Positions 1 to 35,717 of a stretch of 64,000 nt of DNA are shown here, piece by piece. Location: the NCBI GenBank assembly GCA_016490735.1, contig JAEMWC010000211.1, positions 1 to 64,000 on the forward strand. The letters run 5' to 3'. Origin of the DNA: Pachyseris speciosa. Its lineage: Eukaryota > Cnidaria > Anthozoa > Scleractinia > Pachyseridae. A model generated the notes under the pieces. It did not search any database. It saw nothing but the letters and a program-made list of their open reading frames with translations, and had not been told where the DNA came from. The translations under genes were made by a program, and so were the position numbers. The stretch's first letter is position 1. The number at the start of each line of letters is the position of its first letter.

Positions 1-570
1 GGCGGCGCTTAAAAATTTCAGCAAGCGGAAAGATATAATTGTCAATCGGCCGACAAAGGCGGCGCGGTAGTTGCATGGCGGTCCGACCCTTACCAAGAAG
101 AAACTTTGCGGCAAATTTCTGACAACTCCTCTTATGCTAAAGTCGAGAAAGATCTCACTTCCACCAACCAAAAAATTGTGAAAGACACAATTCAGGACCT
201 TATAGTCAAACAAGAATTGTCGGCTTCTGCTACCAATCTCATCATCACTACTCCGAGAAACTCGCGTATTTACTTTTTATCCAAAATCCACAAACCTAAC
301 CTATCCTTTCTGCCTGTAGTTGCCCTACCGAACTTATTTCTAGCTATTTAGACAAGATTATGGCGCCCATTGTCAAATCTTTACCATCTTACATTGAAGA
401 CAGTCAGCATGTACTGGAAATTTTCCGCGATTTCAATTTCACTGGCGAAGACAAACTAATTTTCACTATCAATGGATATTACATCTCAATACACCGTCAT
501 TCCAAACGGCGAAGGTCTTCAAGCTCTTATGTATTTTTTCGATCAACACACCGTCAAGGAACCTTGCTCG

Positions 571-2015
571 CGGAAAGTCACAAAGGAAATCAAGTTATCT
601 ATGTTCCAGTACAAGATCACCACATTCTACCGACAAATAATTTATTGCACAAAATGAAAAAAGTTGACTCTCCTTACTGTACTTTCTGCCCTTCTGAGAC
701 CCACACTATTTCTCATTTGTTTACAGACTGCATGCATGCAGCCTCTTTTTGGGCAAAATTTCAGATTTGCTGATTACAACACTGAGCGGAATGAAACCAG
801 ACTTAGACATTGCTTTTGCAATTATCCACTCCTTTAAACCCTGTTTAGCCCTAAATCATCTCATTCTTGTGGGAAAATACTTTTTGTATGTGAACGCTAC
901 TGCAAACAACCAACGTCATTTCTCAGAATTTGTCTCTCTGACTCGTGAAAAAATACTTTTAGAAAAATATATCGCAGTTACTTCAAGTGCTACTACGATC
1001 AAAAAATCAGTTGTCTTTTTTCTTCAAATTGCGAAAGTGCGTTTGCTTATCACTCGACTCGCGAAATTTCGAGCTTTAATTTCAAGCAGAAGACTGTTTA
1101 TTTTGAGTACAACTTTTTAATTTAACGGTCCGCCATGACTCACGTTCATAACTGACCGATTAGGCCTCGGAGAGCTGGATCCAGGATATTCATTTACTCA
1201 CTGGTTTAAAATTGCAGTGCGTGAATGCAGCTTATTAAGTATGCAAAACACGGGTTTGAGAGTCTGAAAGCTCAAAATTCCCGTGCTGCATACCAAATCA
1301 GCCGGGTTTACACAAACTGCATTCTTACGCTTGTGAGCTTTCTACGTCAGTTATGTCCTCGATCCAGTTCTCTCAAGATTTTGAAGTTAGTAATGGCGGA
1401 CACTAACTAGCAATATTTCAGTCAAAATAAAAAAACTGACTTCTCCAAATTAAAGCTTGAAATTCCGCGAGTCGGTTGTTAAGCAAACACACTTTAGAAA
1501 TTTGAAGGAAAAAAAACGAGTGATTTTTTTTATCGCAGTAGTACTTTCAGGTAATATTAATCAATACAACAGGAAATGGGACTCCCTCAATTTTTAATTT
1601 GCCTCACTCTATTTTCCTGTTGTTTCTTTCTTTCCGATGTAAACACTAGCTTCGTTAACGTGTGTAGATGCTGTATCAATTGTTGTTCTGCGTTAGTGGA
1701 TGCAATTATAAATGTAGTCGCCCTTCATTACTAGCTGTTTCTGTACAAAAACTAAATAATAAAAATAATTCTTATAATAGATAATTACAGAGTTGTATTG
1801 TTGGTTACGTACTAATTAAAGCATTGTATTATTAGTAGTGTGACTATCGTATACGTATTATTAATATAATTTATGGCGTATGTGATGTAGGTATAGTTGC
1901 TAGTAGTACAACTTCCCCGTATTGTCAGAAGTGTGCGTACCTTTAATTAATAGTAATTGATTGTAAATAGTTGTCTTTGTGTTGTAATCAGTAAAGTTGT
2001 TAAAAAAAAAAAAAA
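571..2015 (+). mobile_element. 5'-truncated LINE fragment with zf-RVT domain and poly(A) tail
   Basis: At 571 the Penelope reading frame stops matching and a different protein begins: 'KITTFYRQ' and 'HHILPTNNLLHKMKK' (frames shifted), then a Cys/His cluster 'YCTFCP...HTISHLFTDC' at 675-735, which is a reverse-transcriptase zinc-binding (zf-RVT) domain from the C-terminus of a LINE ORF2. Similarity fades after about 1000. The insert ends in a pure A run at 2002-2017. The host element resumes at about 2016, and an 11 bp duplicated target with two mismatches is visible (560-570 and 2016-2026). 5' truncation, a 3' A tail and a target duplication together indicate target-primed reverse transcription into the Penelope copy. 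It cannot move on its own. Confidence 0.75.
985..1545. repeat. ~560 bp imperfect palindrome inside the LINE 3' region
   Basis: The reverse complement of 1385-1545 aligns with 985-1137, with shared blocks such as 'GTTTGCTTA', 'CGACTCGCG', 'GAGCTTTAATTT'-type and 'GTCCGCCAT'. The symmetry continues inwards through 'GAGAGCTGGAT' and meets near 1265 in an ACGGG...CCCGT pair. The arms have diverged, so the structure is old. It may be a separate foldback element or an inverted duplication. Confidence 0.7.
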
Positions 2016-3589
2016 AACCAAGCTCGGAAACGCTTCTCCGCCTAGCCTAACTCTTAACTGTTTTCTTTCGCTGAGAACTATTACAAACAAATTAATGGTG
2101 TAGCGATGGGCACAAAAATGGGACCTAGCTAAGCAAATCTTTTTGTAGGTTACGTCGAGTACCAATTCTTCAATCAGTACAACGGTCCTAAACCTGAACT
2201 CTATGGTCGCTACATTAACGACTACATCGGCGCAATTTCATCTAGCAAGGCGAAAATCAATCAATTTATAACCTACGTTAATTCCTTTCATCCGGCTCTA
2301 AAATATACCTGGGAAATTTCGGAAACTTCGCTGGCCTTTCCAGAAATCAAAGTTTCTATCAGCAGCAACGGTTTATGTAACAGTGTGCACTACAAACCCA
2401 CCGATTCTCACATATATTTGAAACCTTGGTATCTTGATTCTGTGGTTCAATCGGGCCATCACCCCGCCCAGCAAAGTTATCAACAGTCAGCACTACAGAC
2501 GTCACAAAAGAAAAAGGATGACAGAATTCCATTCACCTCACATTTCACTCTCATAATAACCCAGTTAAAACCATCATTCTTAATAACTTTAAGATACTGC
2601 AAAATGATCCAGAAACTGCTAAAATCCTTTCGCAACCACCACTGATGTCATTCAAACGTGACAAAAATGTAGGTAACTTTCTAGTTAGAAGCGCATTCAA
2701 AACAACTGAACAGCCTGGCACGCTCGCTCGCGATGCAAAACTTGTCCTTTTATTCAAAACACTGACAACATATCGGACCCTAACGATCTGTTAAGAGCAC
2801 TGATCTTTTCACGTGTACCTCCGCAAATGTTATCTATTGCACAGCCTTACATTATGTGAAACGTTACACATCGGCGAAACAGGAAGACGACTAGGTGACC
2901 GATTCAAGGAGCGCTTTTCATTCAATTAATTTATTCCTGTTTCTCACGTTACCATGTTACCACCAATAGCGTAGCTCCATTTTCTGTATATAAACCCTAC
3001 ACAACCCACAATTCCTCGATTCGCTCCGACGAACGAAACGTCAGCTAATCGAATCCGGCTTGACGGTGGTCAATTTACATTATCAACTCCGTTAATAGAC
3101 CAATTTGTTTTGAAATTACAGGGGCACCCAACGAGCCAAATCAACCAAAAGCTGTAGAAAGGCATTTTGAAGTACCTTGTGGGGTTTGAAGTCTGTTTAA
3201 AGTGATTTTTCATAAGCTAGAAGAAGATCATCTGTTCGGATTCCCTAGCGGAAAGTTTAATTGCCCGAAAATGTTAGGGAACAAGATCTTCCTGTGAGAA
3301 AATGCAAGCTGACATGAACTTTCCACGAGCTTTTAGGGAACCATTGTCTTTCCGAAAATGCTAGATGACGTTTTTGATTGTTAAAAGCAGCAATTACGAC
3401 CTTTCCGAAAATCTCAGGGGCTATGATTTCCCAATTGCGAATCTTTAAGCCGCGTTTTAGTTACGAAAATCCGAGTGCACTCCTTAATCGACGCCGAAAG
3501 CCCAGGGCGAATTACTCTCCACCGAACAGATATTTACCGAAACTTGTCGTTGGGTGGCTCTGAAATTAGCATGAGGTGCAAAGTCAACT

Positions 3590-3680
3590 CCAATGTGTAG
3601 GCGAGTTAACTTGAAACATATAGACGAGTTAACTTCAATGTAGGCGAGTTGTAGGCGAATTAACTTGTGGGCGAGGCGAC
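3590..3680. repeat. Short imperfect tandem repeat
   Basis: About four degenerate copies of a GTAGGCGAGTTAACTT-like unit lie between 3590 and 3680. The surrounding non-genic stretch, 2960-4507, shows no recognisable gene; its small ORFs have no family features. Confidence 0.6.
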
Positions 3681-4508
3681 CGACATTCATTTTGATCCAT
3701 GAGCGTCTTCTCCGATTTTTAATGATTTATTTATCATGTGGCATGAGCACACTGAAATTTTCAGTTTTTTCAGTTAAATCTTCGATTCAGTAATCAATCG
3801 ACTTGCATTTGTTAGCGCTATACGCATTCTTTCACCTCAGGTATTCTATGTCTTAAACATTTTGCTCTAATTTTTTAAGCTTGTGGCATATTAAATTACT
3901 TGTTGATAATTGCAAAATGGCAAATCTGGACCAGTCGCAAACGAAGTGCCAGCCCAAATGTTAGTGTTTTAAAAGAAACTATTAATATGAAATATACGAC
4001 CGAAAAAAACATAGCTTTGAAAAACAACACACAAAGGAAATTTTAGGCCATGTGGAAATTTTTTATTAATTGAAACTTATCATCTGTTACAACATAGTTT
4101 AATTAATCATAATGGCATTGTTTGTAGCTAATGTAGTTAACGCAACTATGACACAACTATTGACACGTGTGATACAAGCGCTGTACTTTGTACGTGAATA
4201 ATGGACATAAACGGGTGGAAAAAAGCTTGTGGCAAGTTCTATCCTGGATATTGATAGTTGTGTATTTAGATGAAGCTGCAAAAATGCCGAGTAATGTGCG
4301 TGCGGTTAATTGACATGAAGTATGGACATACACAGTGGCACAGTGGTCTGTAGTGCGGAATTTGCCAAACTGCATTGTTCTGACGCTCGCAACGACCGCG
4401 TGCGTTATAATCTCTTTGGACCTGCGTGCCTTTACATGTGGACACAAGAACACTTCCCGTTCGAGTCGTACGAGAGTAAATACTCCAGTCCGTGGCATTT
4501 TATCGAGC

Positions 4509-4748
4509 TACAACCAGGTGCAAAAATACTTGAGACACTACACTAAATTCCGACTGAAAAGAGATCCCCCACCCCTCTCCCCTTCGTAGAAACGCGAGGC
4601 CAGGCAGGAAATGTGGTCCAGCAACATTGCTTAGGGGTGGGGGAGGAGGGGAGTCTGGACTGCTGTGTCAGTAACCGTCATGGGCCAGTTTTAGGAGAAA
4701 AGTGTGTTTTTTATCGGAAGTGTCTCAACATTTTTGCAACTGGTTGTA
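4509..4748. mobile_element. MITE with ~30 bp terminal inverted repeats and TA flanks
   Basis: The left arm at 4508-4539 and right arm at 4719-4749 are inverted copies with a few mismatches. Both contain CAACCAG or its complement, then GCAAAAA and GAGACACT. The termini sit between TA dinucleotides (4509-4510 and 4747-4748), as expected for a Tc1/mariner-type (Stowaway-like) non-autonomous element. No coding capacity is visible. Confidence 0.7.
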
Positions 4749-5162
4749 GCGTGACCAGGTGACCGTGGTACGACTACGTCCAGTCTGGCTAGCCAGGCCT
4801 CTATGGTTACGATTCACACCGATAAGGGTGTGACTTTTCTTCATCAAATCCTTCACATGAAGTAATTTTAGAATAACGCAAAGCGCGAAAAGTTAAATGA
4901 GGAAGCCAGAGGGTGATAAGGTTCCCCTGCTCGCTTAATTCAACTTAAAGTTACGAAAATCAGGGGGGGGGGGGGGGAAGATATCTGGCATTTAATGAAG
5001 ATCTAAAACAAGAAGTAAATATTATAACGTTTCATTTTCTTATTCTTTGTATTTGTCTAACGTCTAATGCAATAGTAGTACCTTTGCTTTATGTGATTTT
5101 TTTTTTTTTTTGCCGCTTTAAGCTTGATTTATTTATTTATTTTTGAGATTGAATATATGAAA

Positions 5163-5420
5163 GTCAGCGCTCTACCAACTGAGCTAACAAGCCAACTGTG
5201 AGCTGGTCATTTTAATTGTTGGTTCGTGAGATACCCGCAGTTTAATCCGCAGTTCAAATATATTATTTTAATATAATTCAATCTCACATATTCATCACTC
5301 ACGGGTATATTACGAACCAACAAAATGACCAGCTCCCAGATGGCTTGTTAGCTCAGTCGGTAGAGCGCTGCACCGGTATCGCAGAGGTCGTGAGTTGGAA
5401 TCCCGTGTAGCCTGAACAGT
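5163..5420. mobile_element. tRNA-derived SINE (family A), two copies head to head
   Basis: At 5302-5420 (+) there is a leader 'GGGTATATTACGAACCAAC', then a tRNA-like head with A box (GTTAGCTCAGTCGGTAGAGC) and a B-box-like GTGAGTTGGAATCCC. At 5163-5239 the same leader and A-box half occur on the - strand. The two form a foldback about 70 bp per arm. The B box is degenerate and there is no paired acceptor stem, so these are SINE heads and not tRNA genes. Other family A copies are at 10486, 26305 and 34560. Confidence 0.75.
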
Positions 5421-5684
5421 AGTGTTCATAACTACTATGATCATTCACATATTCATTATTCATTTTTGTTAGGTCGATATTAGTGTGTGTTTTGTGTGCG
5501 TTGCGTGATGTGATGTGCAGTTTGTTTGTGTGTTTTTCGACCTTAGTATATTGTAAATTATTTCGTGAAATTTGGCTTTCCAGTGCTCTAACTCTCTAGT
5601 CATTTTAGGAAGTCAATACCCCTCTCCTTTATTCAATTTCATTGTTTGTAAAATTCGTCCTGGGGTTTGTAAGGGTAAAACTAA

Positions 5685-5707
5685 AGTTGTTGTTGTTGTT
5701 GTTGTTT
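5685..5707. repeat. (GTT)n microsatellite
   Basis: About seven uninterrupted GTT units in the region upstream of CPSF3. Confidence 0.85.
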
Positions 5708-6440
5708 TTGTTGACACACCCCACTGTATACTGAGGGTAGACAAAGTACACCCCACGAAGCCAGCGCTAGTGTGTGGAACGCGAGAACTTATCAGGGGAA
5801 CCTCGTTCATCGAGCGCGCTGCTTCAACACGCACCCATATTACGTTTACAGGCACCTGCTTCACGGGTTAAAGGCAACAGGGATTTTTTTCTGTCTATAG
5901 CAAGGAAAAGTAAAGAGAGACAGCAGGAGTCTGATCGAACCACTAAAGTAAGGCCTAAGAAACTAACCAACAAAAATGGATAGAACTCTACTCAACCACT
6001 GCGGAGAGTAGAGGCGGAAGTGGTGGCGAATAGTAACTTTGAGACTGCGCGATGGAGAAACCATAAATTTTCTGTGAGTTCGAGACCATTAACGCTTGCA
6101 AAAGGAATCAAGACACCGAGACGGCCTTAGGAAAAAATTCGAGACTGGGAGATCCGTAAAATTTAGCTAAAATTTGAGAGGCTCTTAGCATGCTTAGTTC
6201 GCAATTCCTTACAGTCGCTGCGGTTTTTACATATGTTTACCAGCAAATACGGACACTTTCTCGGGTACCCCTACTGTCCTTAATAACGGGCTTGAAGTCA
6301 ACATGAGAGGCATTAAATAGAGTGCAACACCCCGGCCAACACCCAGGCCATCATAAATTGATAGTGGGATAGTGGGATAGTTCATGACTCTTACACGACA
6401 CAAAGTGATCGCGGGCGCACTTAACGAGCCCGAAAACAAA

Positions 6441-31572
<25,132 letters not shown>

Positions 31573-32076
31573 TACTTGTGCTTTTTATAAAATTTCATAG
31601 AGCTCCACATTCTCGGACTCTTAAGAACAGGCATCTTTTCACACCAATTCCGCCTGTACGGGCCAGGACTTCCCAAAATACTGCTAACTAAAAGAAAACC
31701 AAGGCCTTTCACTCTGTTTTAGAATGATTTGCCATTCGGTGTCGAGATCTGTTCGCGTTTGATTTGGTTTTGCTTTACGTCGTTTTGTGATTGGTTAACA
31801 AAGTCACGCCACTTTGTCATGCTCGCACGCATTTTCCTGTAAATTCTGATTGGTTCATTGCGTTGTTTACGTCTGCAGTGAGGAATAGCTGGAGGAATTA
31901 CTTTTGTTGCTTCACGTTGCTCAGTTGAAAACTGAGCTAAGTTTTGATGTATTTGCGCGGAGCAAACATCATGTTCGCAGTGAACAAACATCGAATATCT
32001 TGCATTGTGGGCCATTTGCGTCGAACTTGTAAACCGGACTGTCTATCAACTCAAACTTTGATCAGCTTGTCTCTCC

Positions 32077-32188
32077 AATAAACCAATACATTGTAAACAT
32101 TTTAGTCATTGGCTTCTACTGATTACTGTCGGCGTGAGGAAGGCGCCTGTGTATACCTTTTATAAAATATAACTTTTTTCCCAATAAA
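32077..32188 (+). terminator. Candidate CPSF3 polyadenylation signals
   Basis: Canonical AATAAA hexamers occur at 32077-32082 and 32183-32188, about 505 and 611 bp after the CPSF3 stop. The second is followed by a T-rich and GT-containing stretch (TTTTTTCATCCTTGGTGG), as expected for a downstream element. The true cleavage site cannot be set from sequence alone. Confidence 0.55.
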
Positions 32189-32329
32189 GTTTTTTCATCC
32201 TTGGTGGTTTCTAGTGTTGATTAAAAAGACATGATCCAAACTGATCCAAATGTTTCTGGGATATCCACTACTACTTTGCTCTGAAGACAAACACTTCGGC
32301 AGGGTAATTGTAGGGCCTAGAAAAATGAC

Positions 32330-32760
32330 GAACAAAAGTCCAGCCCTCTACATAGGAGAAACCGGTCGAACCCTCCGAGAACGTTTCGGAGAACACCTCA
32401 GAAGCATTGAGAAAAAATCTACCGGTTTCCTGTTGCTGAGCACTTTAATGGATTGAACCACGCTTTGTCTGATGCTGAGATTCGTGGTATCAAGCTCTGC
32501 TCCGGCAATAACATCCACCGGAAACGCTTGGAAATGCGATTTATCTTCAAGATGGGAACTACCCGACCACGCGGCCTGAACATTAACTTTATTTTCTTTA
32601 TAGCGTGTGCTTTTTTTAAAAATCAAACGTCTTTCCTCACGCATTGGTTGTTGTCGTGCGCAATTTCAAATCGTTTACATACCACTGATGAAGGGCTAAG
32701 CCCGAAACGTATGGTTTGTCTTTCAAACTACTTTTTGGCACTTCACTACCTTTTGTTTTT
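32330..32760 (+). mobile_element. Fragment of a second Penelope-like element (GIY-YIG end)
   Basis: Frame 1 gives 'ALYIGETGRTLRERFGEHL' and then, after a one-base frameshift near 32430, 'VAEHFNGLNHALSDAEIR' and 'LEMRFIFKMGTTRPRGLN' follow. This is the GIY-YIG nuclease domain of a different family from the element at 1-2960. The RT part is missing. Downstream, TGATGAAGGGCTAAGCCCGA at 32687-32706 forms a small hairpin-like motif often seen 3' of such elements (from memory, not checked). Confidence 0.75.
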
Positions 32761-33652
32761 AATTTTAGGGCCTCCGGTCACGTCCCACGAATAGTGAATA
32801 GACTCCACCTTCCCCTATTTTATCTTTTATCTCTTATGCCCAAGAACCACTTAGAGGAAAGGGTGGACTGAAATCTTCACTGTAGCTCGTTCTCATAGGG
32901 CGCGTCTGTTAGCAGTGTTTGCAGTTATCACTTAAGGGGTACCATCAATCAGACAGTCATTGTCTATCGTATAACACTAAGGCATCAAGCGGGAGAACAC
33001 CAAAACAATGAAAGGTCCCTTTCGAAGGGGAAATAATAGGTGCAATGTCATAAGTAGCAAACAAAAGGGATATCGAGGGTCCTCCCTTCCCTCCTGTTTT
33101 TATTTTTTTTTTAATCAAAATTCTCAAAAAAGGTGCCCCCCAATGAAAACCTGTACATTGTATCAGTCTTCCTGAATAAATGTTTTTCTTTTTTTCAACC
33201 TTTCTTACATTGGGGCATAGTTAATGGAGAGAAATGGTTATGAACTTAGAAAAGTTCTTTGTTATATGTTTTTGTTTGCTATTTTGGGGATTGATCATGC
33301 ACAATAACAATAGGTGGTTACGCGTGTTCCTGCAACTAGCCAATAGAAAAATTGCGATTATGTAATTCATGCATAGTACATGAGTGTAAAACAAAACATG
33401 TGCAGGGTCATGGACCTTCCAAAGGAGCGCCTGACCACGGGTGGGTACTGTTACAGCCCAGCCCTCGCGTTTCTTGGATTTCATACGCTCACTTCTCACT
33501 ACACGCTTGCTTGCTTGACAGCCTCATATATACATATGGTGCTTCAATAAAGGCATTATTTGGCCAGCGGCAATGAAAGTTGATTCCTGAGCTCGAGCTG
33601 CTATCAATCGTTATTTTAATTTCGCTGAGTTAGCCATCCTTGCAGGGTTGCT

Positions 33653-34042
33653 GGGGTTAAGGAGTGAGAAAAAGGAACGTGGCGAAAAAATCGGCGAGCG
33701 AAGCGAGCCGAACGGGCGACTGTTGGAGGGGAAGGTGCGGTGCCCCTTCCCTTCCCCCAGTCGCCCGCTCGGCGACTGGGCCACGTTCCTTCTTTTCGCT
33801 CCTTAACCCAATCTCGTACCCAGAGTCCTCAGGTTCTTTGGCGGTTAGTCGCCAGGAGAGACTCTGGGATAATGGAAAAAAATCAAATATTTTGATTGTC
33901 TGGCCCGTAACGGCTCCCATTGTTTTACCCCAGATTTTATGGGAAAATGCATATGGTGGTCCATTATCCGAGAGTCTCTCCAGGGGTCCACCCGCTGGCC
34001 AAACAGCCCAAGGACTCTGGGTACGAAATTGTTCTTAACCCC
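33653..34042. mobile_element. Outer foldback element interrupted by a second one
   Basis: The left end GGGGTTAAGGAGTGAG (33653) pairs with CGCTCCTTAACC (33797-33808), continued as CC after 34040. Inside, AAGGAACGTGGC pairs with GCCACGTTCCTT, and GGGCGACTG...GGAAGG pairs with CCTTCCC...CAGTCGCCC. The right end is split by the element at 33809-34031, so this one was there first. CGAGCGAAGCGAGC makes a further small palindrome. Confidence 0.65.
33809..34031. mobile_element. Foldback element with 9 bp target duplication, nested in an older foldback
   Basis: Ends CAATCTCGTACCCAGAGTCC and GGACTCTGGGTACGAAATTG. The flanks TCCTTAACC (33800-33808) and TTCTTAACC (34032-34040) differ at one base. The arms share GGTTAGTCGCCAGGAGAG and related words with the element at 54880-54993, so the two are the same family. 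Confidence 0.85.
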
Positions 34043-34559
34043 ACTGCCCCACTGCGAAGCCTGGTCCCAGGCTAGGGTTAGGAGGACTGAAACGAGATGA
34101 ACTGAATTAATATTCGGGTTTCTCTTTGCAACATTTGAATGGAATCTTGAAGAATATCTGGAGATCTGTCCCATAAACGCGAATTAACTAGAAACAAATT
34201 CAAATTCACAGTCAGGACTGAAACAATGGATACTTTTCAAATACTTCATGCTGTAATGTGAAAAAAATCGTAGTTTTATACCGTCTATTACAGAATAACT
34301 GGGGAAATTTCTACGGAGAGTTTTGAAATGTTGAAGACTGGGCATGTAATTTTCAAACCTCGGTTCAAATTTCAAAAATACAGGTCATGAGGGACGTAGA
34401 TTGGCTTACTGCTTCCCTTTGTCCTCACCTCGATTAGCCTTTTAACTATAAACAGGAAGCAGGTGGGGTTTTTTATTATTAAGTGTAAGGGTTTACATGG
34501 AAATAAAAGCTATCGTTGAATTTGTTTGTTCTTGTTGTAGCGCCGTGTCCAACAACAGG

Positions 34560-35090
34560 GCAGCAGGGGAAGTGTGTTTAGATCCCGTACAAGCCTGAAT
34601 TTTTTTCAGGCTTTATTTTCACTAGTGCTTAAGTAATGTTCACAACTTCAATAATTGATTTCTTTAATCCGCAGTTCAAATATATGATTTGCATATATTC
34701 ATTCCCATGTGTTCATCACTTACGGGTATATTACGAACCAGCAAAACGACCAGACTGTTATTGTGACTGATCATCGCAGTTATGAACACTACTTAAGCAG
34801 TAGTGAAAATAAAGCCTGAAAAAATTCATATATATTTATTCTCATATATTCACCACGGCTCACGGGTATATAACGGACCAATAAACGACCAGCCCCCAGA
34901 TGGCTCGTTAGCTCAGTTGGTAGTGCACTGCACCGGTATCGTAAGGGTGGCGAGTTCGAATCCCGTACAACGCCTGAACTTTTTTCATGTTATATTTTCA
35001 CTACTGTTTAAGTAGTGTTCATAACTGCAATGATCATTCACATATTCATTTCTTTAATCCGCAGTTCAAATATATGATTTTGATATATTA
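34560..35090 (+). mobile_element. tRNA-derived SINE family A, tandem partial copies
   Basis: The SINE tail with AGCCTGAATTTTTTTCAGGCT (split here: AGCCTGAA, then TTCAGGCT) at 34592-34613 is followed by a leader (34679-34755), an inverted body fragment (34768-34826), another leader, and a full head at 34910-34975 with A box GTTAGCTCAGTTGGTAG and B box GAGTTCGAATCCC. A further body and the word TTTAATCCGCAGTTCAAATA follow. TTTAATCCGCAGTTCAAATA occurs at both 34664 and 35054, marking the period. Confidence 0.75.
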
Positions 35091-35717
35091 GGAAACATTG
35101 TTTCTTCAAGTTGGCATAATTAAATATAAGTGGGAAACGGGTTTGGGGGAAACAAAATTTGCTTCTGAGAGGCAAGAATATGTTTTATTTGATTTTGAAA
35201 AATTACGTCCGATTTTATCCGCAATATTTTTTCCTCATTTATCCAGGCCATTGTTCTCGTTTCGTTCACTAAGAAAAAACATGCGAACTTTTTCTTGTCC
35301 AAAAAAGATCTTACCACTTCCCTCAAAACACGCTACTGTCGACACAAGGCCGTACACGCATTGCGGACCTGTGTTCGAGCTCTCGGAAGAGATCGGAAAT
35401 AGTTGAGATAGTTTTCGGGTCGATCCGGGTAACTTCGGCTCTAGTGATGTAAAAGAGGCGAGGCGCCTCAGCTCTACGAAACACGAAAAACAAAATATAA
35501 AGGAAGCTCAAGCCAAGAGATCGGCGAAGTTTTGTCATATTTATAAGCCTCTGCTGATTCCGGCTTGGTCTTACAGGATCTTTGGGGTTTGGGGTAGCGT
35601 CAGAGGACACTGGAATTCCTTAATGTTATACGAGAAGTTTGTGTGGTTTTGATGGTTTCGAAAGGGAGATGCTTCCTTAAAAATTGTTCGATGTTTTATA
35701 AAGGGTAGAAGCTTGCC

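Larger units (their letters stand above)
1..2960 (+). mobile_element. Decayed Penelope-like retroelement (RT plus GIY-YIG), split by a nested LINE
   Basis: Translated pieces in shifting frames read as one retroelement polyprotein. At 70-300 there is an 'ADKGGAVV' then 'YFLSKIHKPN' stretch. At 360-570 come 'LDKIMAPIVKSLPSY' and 'MDITSQYTVIPNGEGL'. After the nested insertion, 2030-2650 gives 'NKLMV', 'ELYGRYINDYIG', 'SFHPALKYTWEISETSLAF' and 'HYKPTDSHIYL'. At 2857-2920 'LHIGETGRRLGDRFKE' is the GIY-YIG nuclease core. RT followed by GIY-YIG in this order is characteristic of Penelope-like elements. The copy is dead: it has several frameshifts, an in-frame stop near 2130 (before 'ANLFVGY'), the second catalytic-motif aspartate changed (YIND for YIDD at 2211-2222), and the nuclease cut off after 2925. 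The 5' end lies outside the window. Confidence 0.85.

Noticed and set aside
1..2960. Host protein-coding gene from the small ORFs at the left edge
   Set aside because: All pieces fit a broken retroelement and a nested LINE fragment.
5341..5410. A tRNA gene
   Set aside because: A box is good, but the B box is altered, the acceptor stem does not pair and the sequence sits in a repeated body also found at 10486, 26305 and 34560. Treated as a SINE head.
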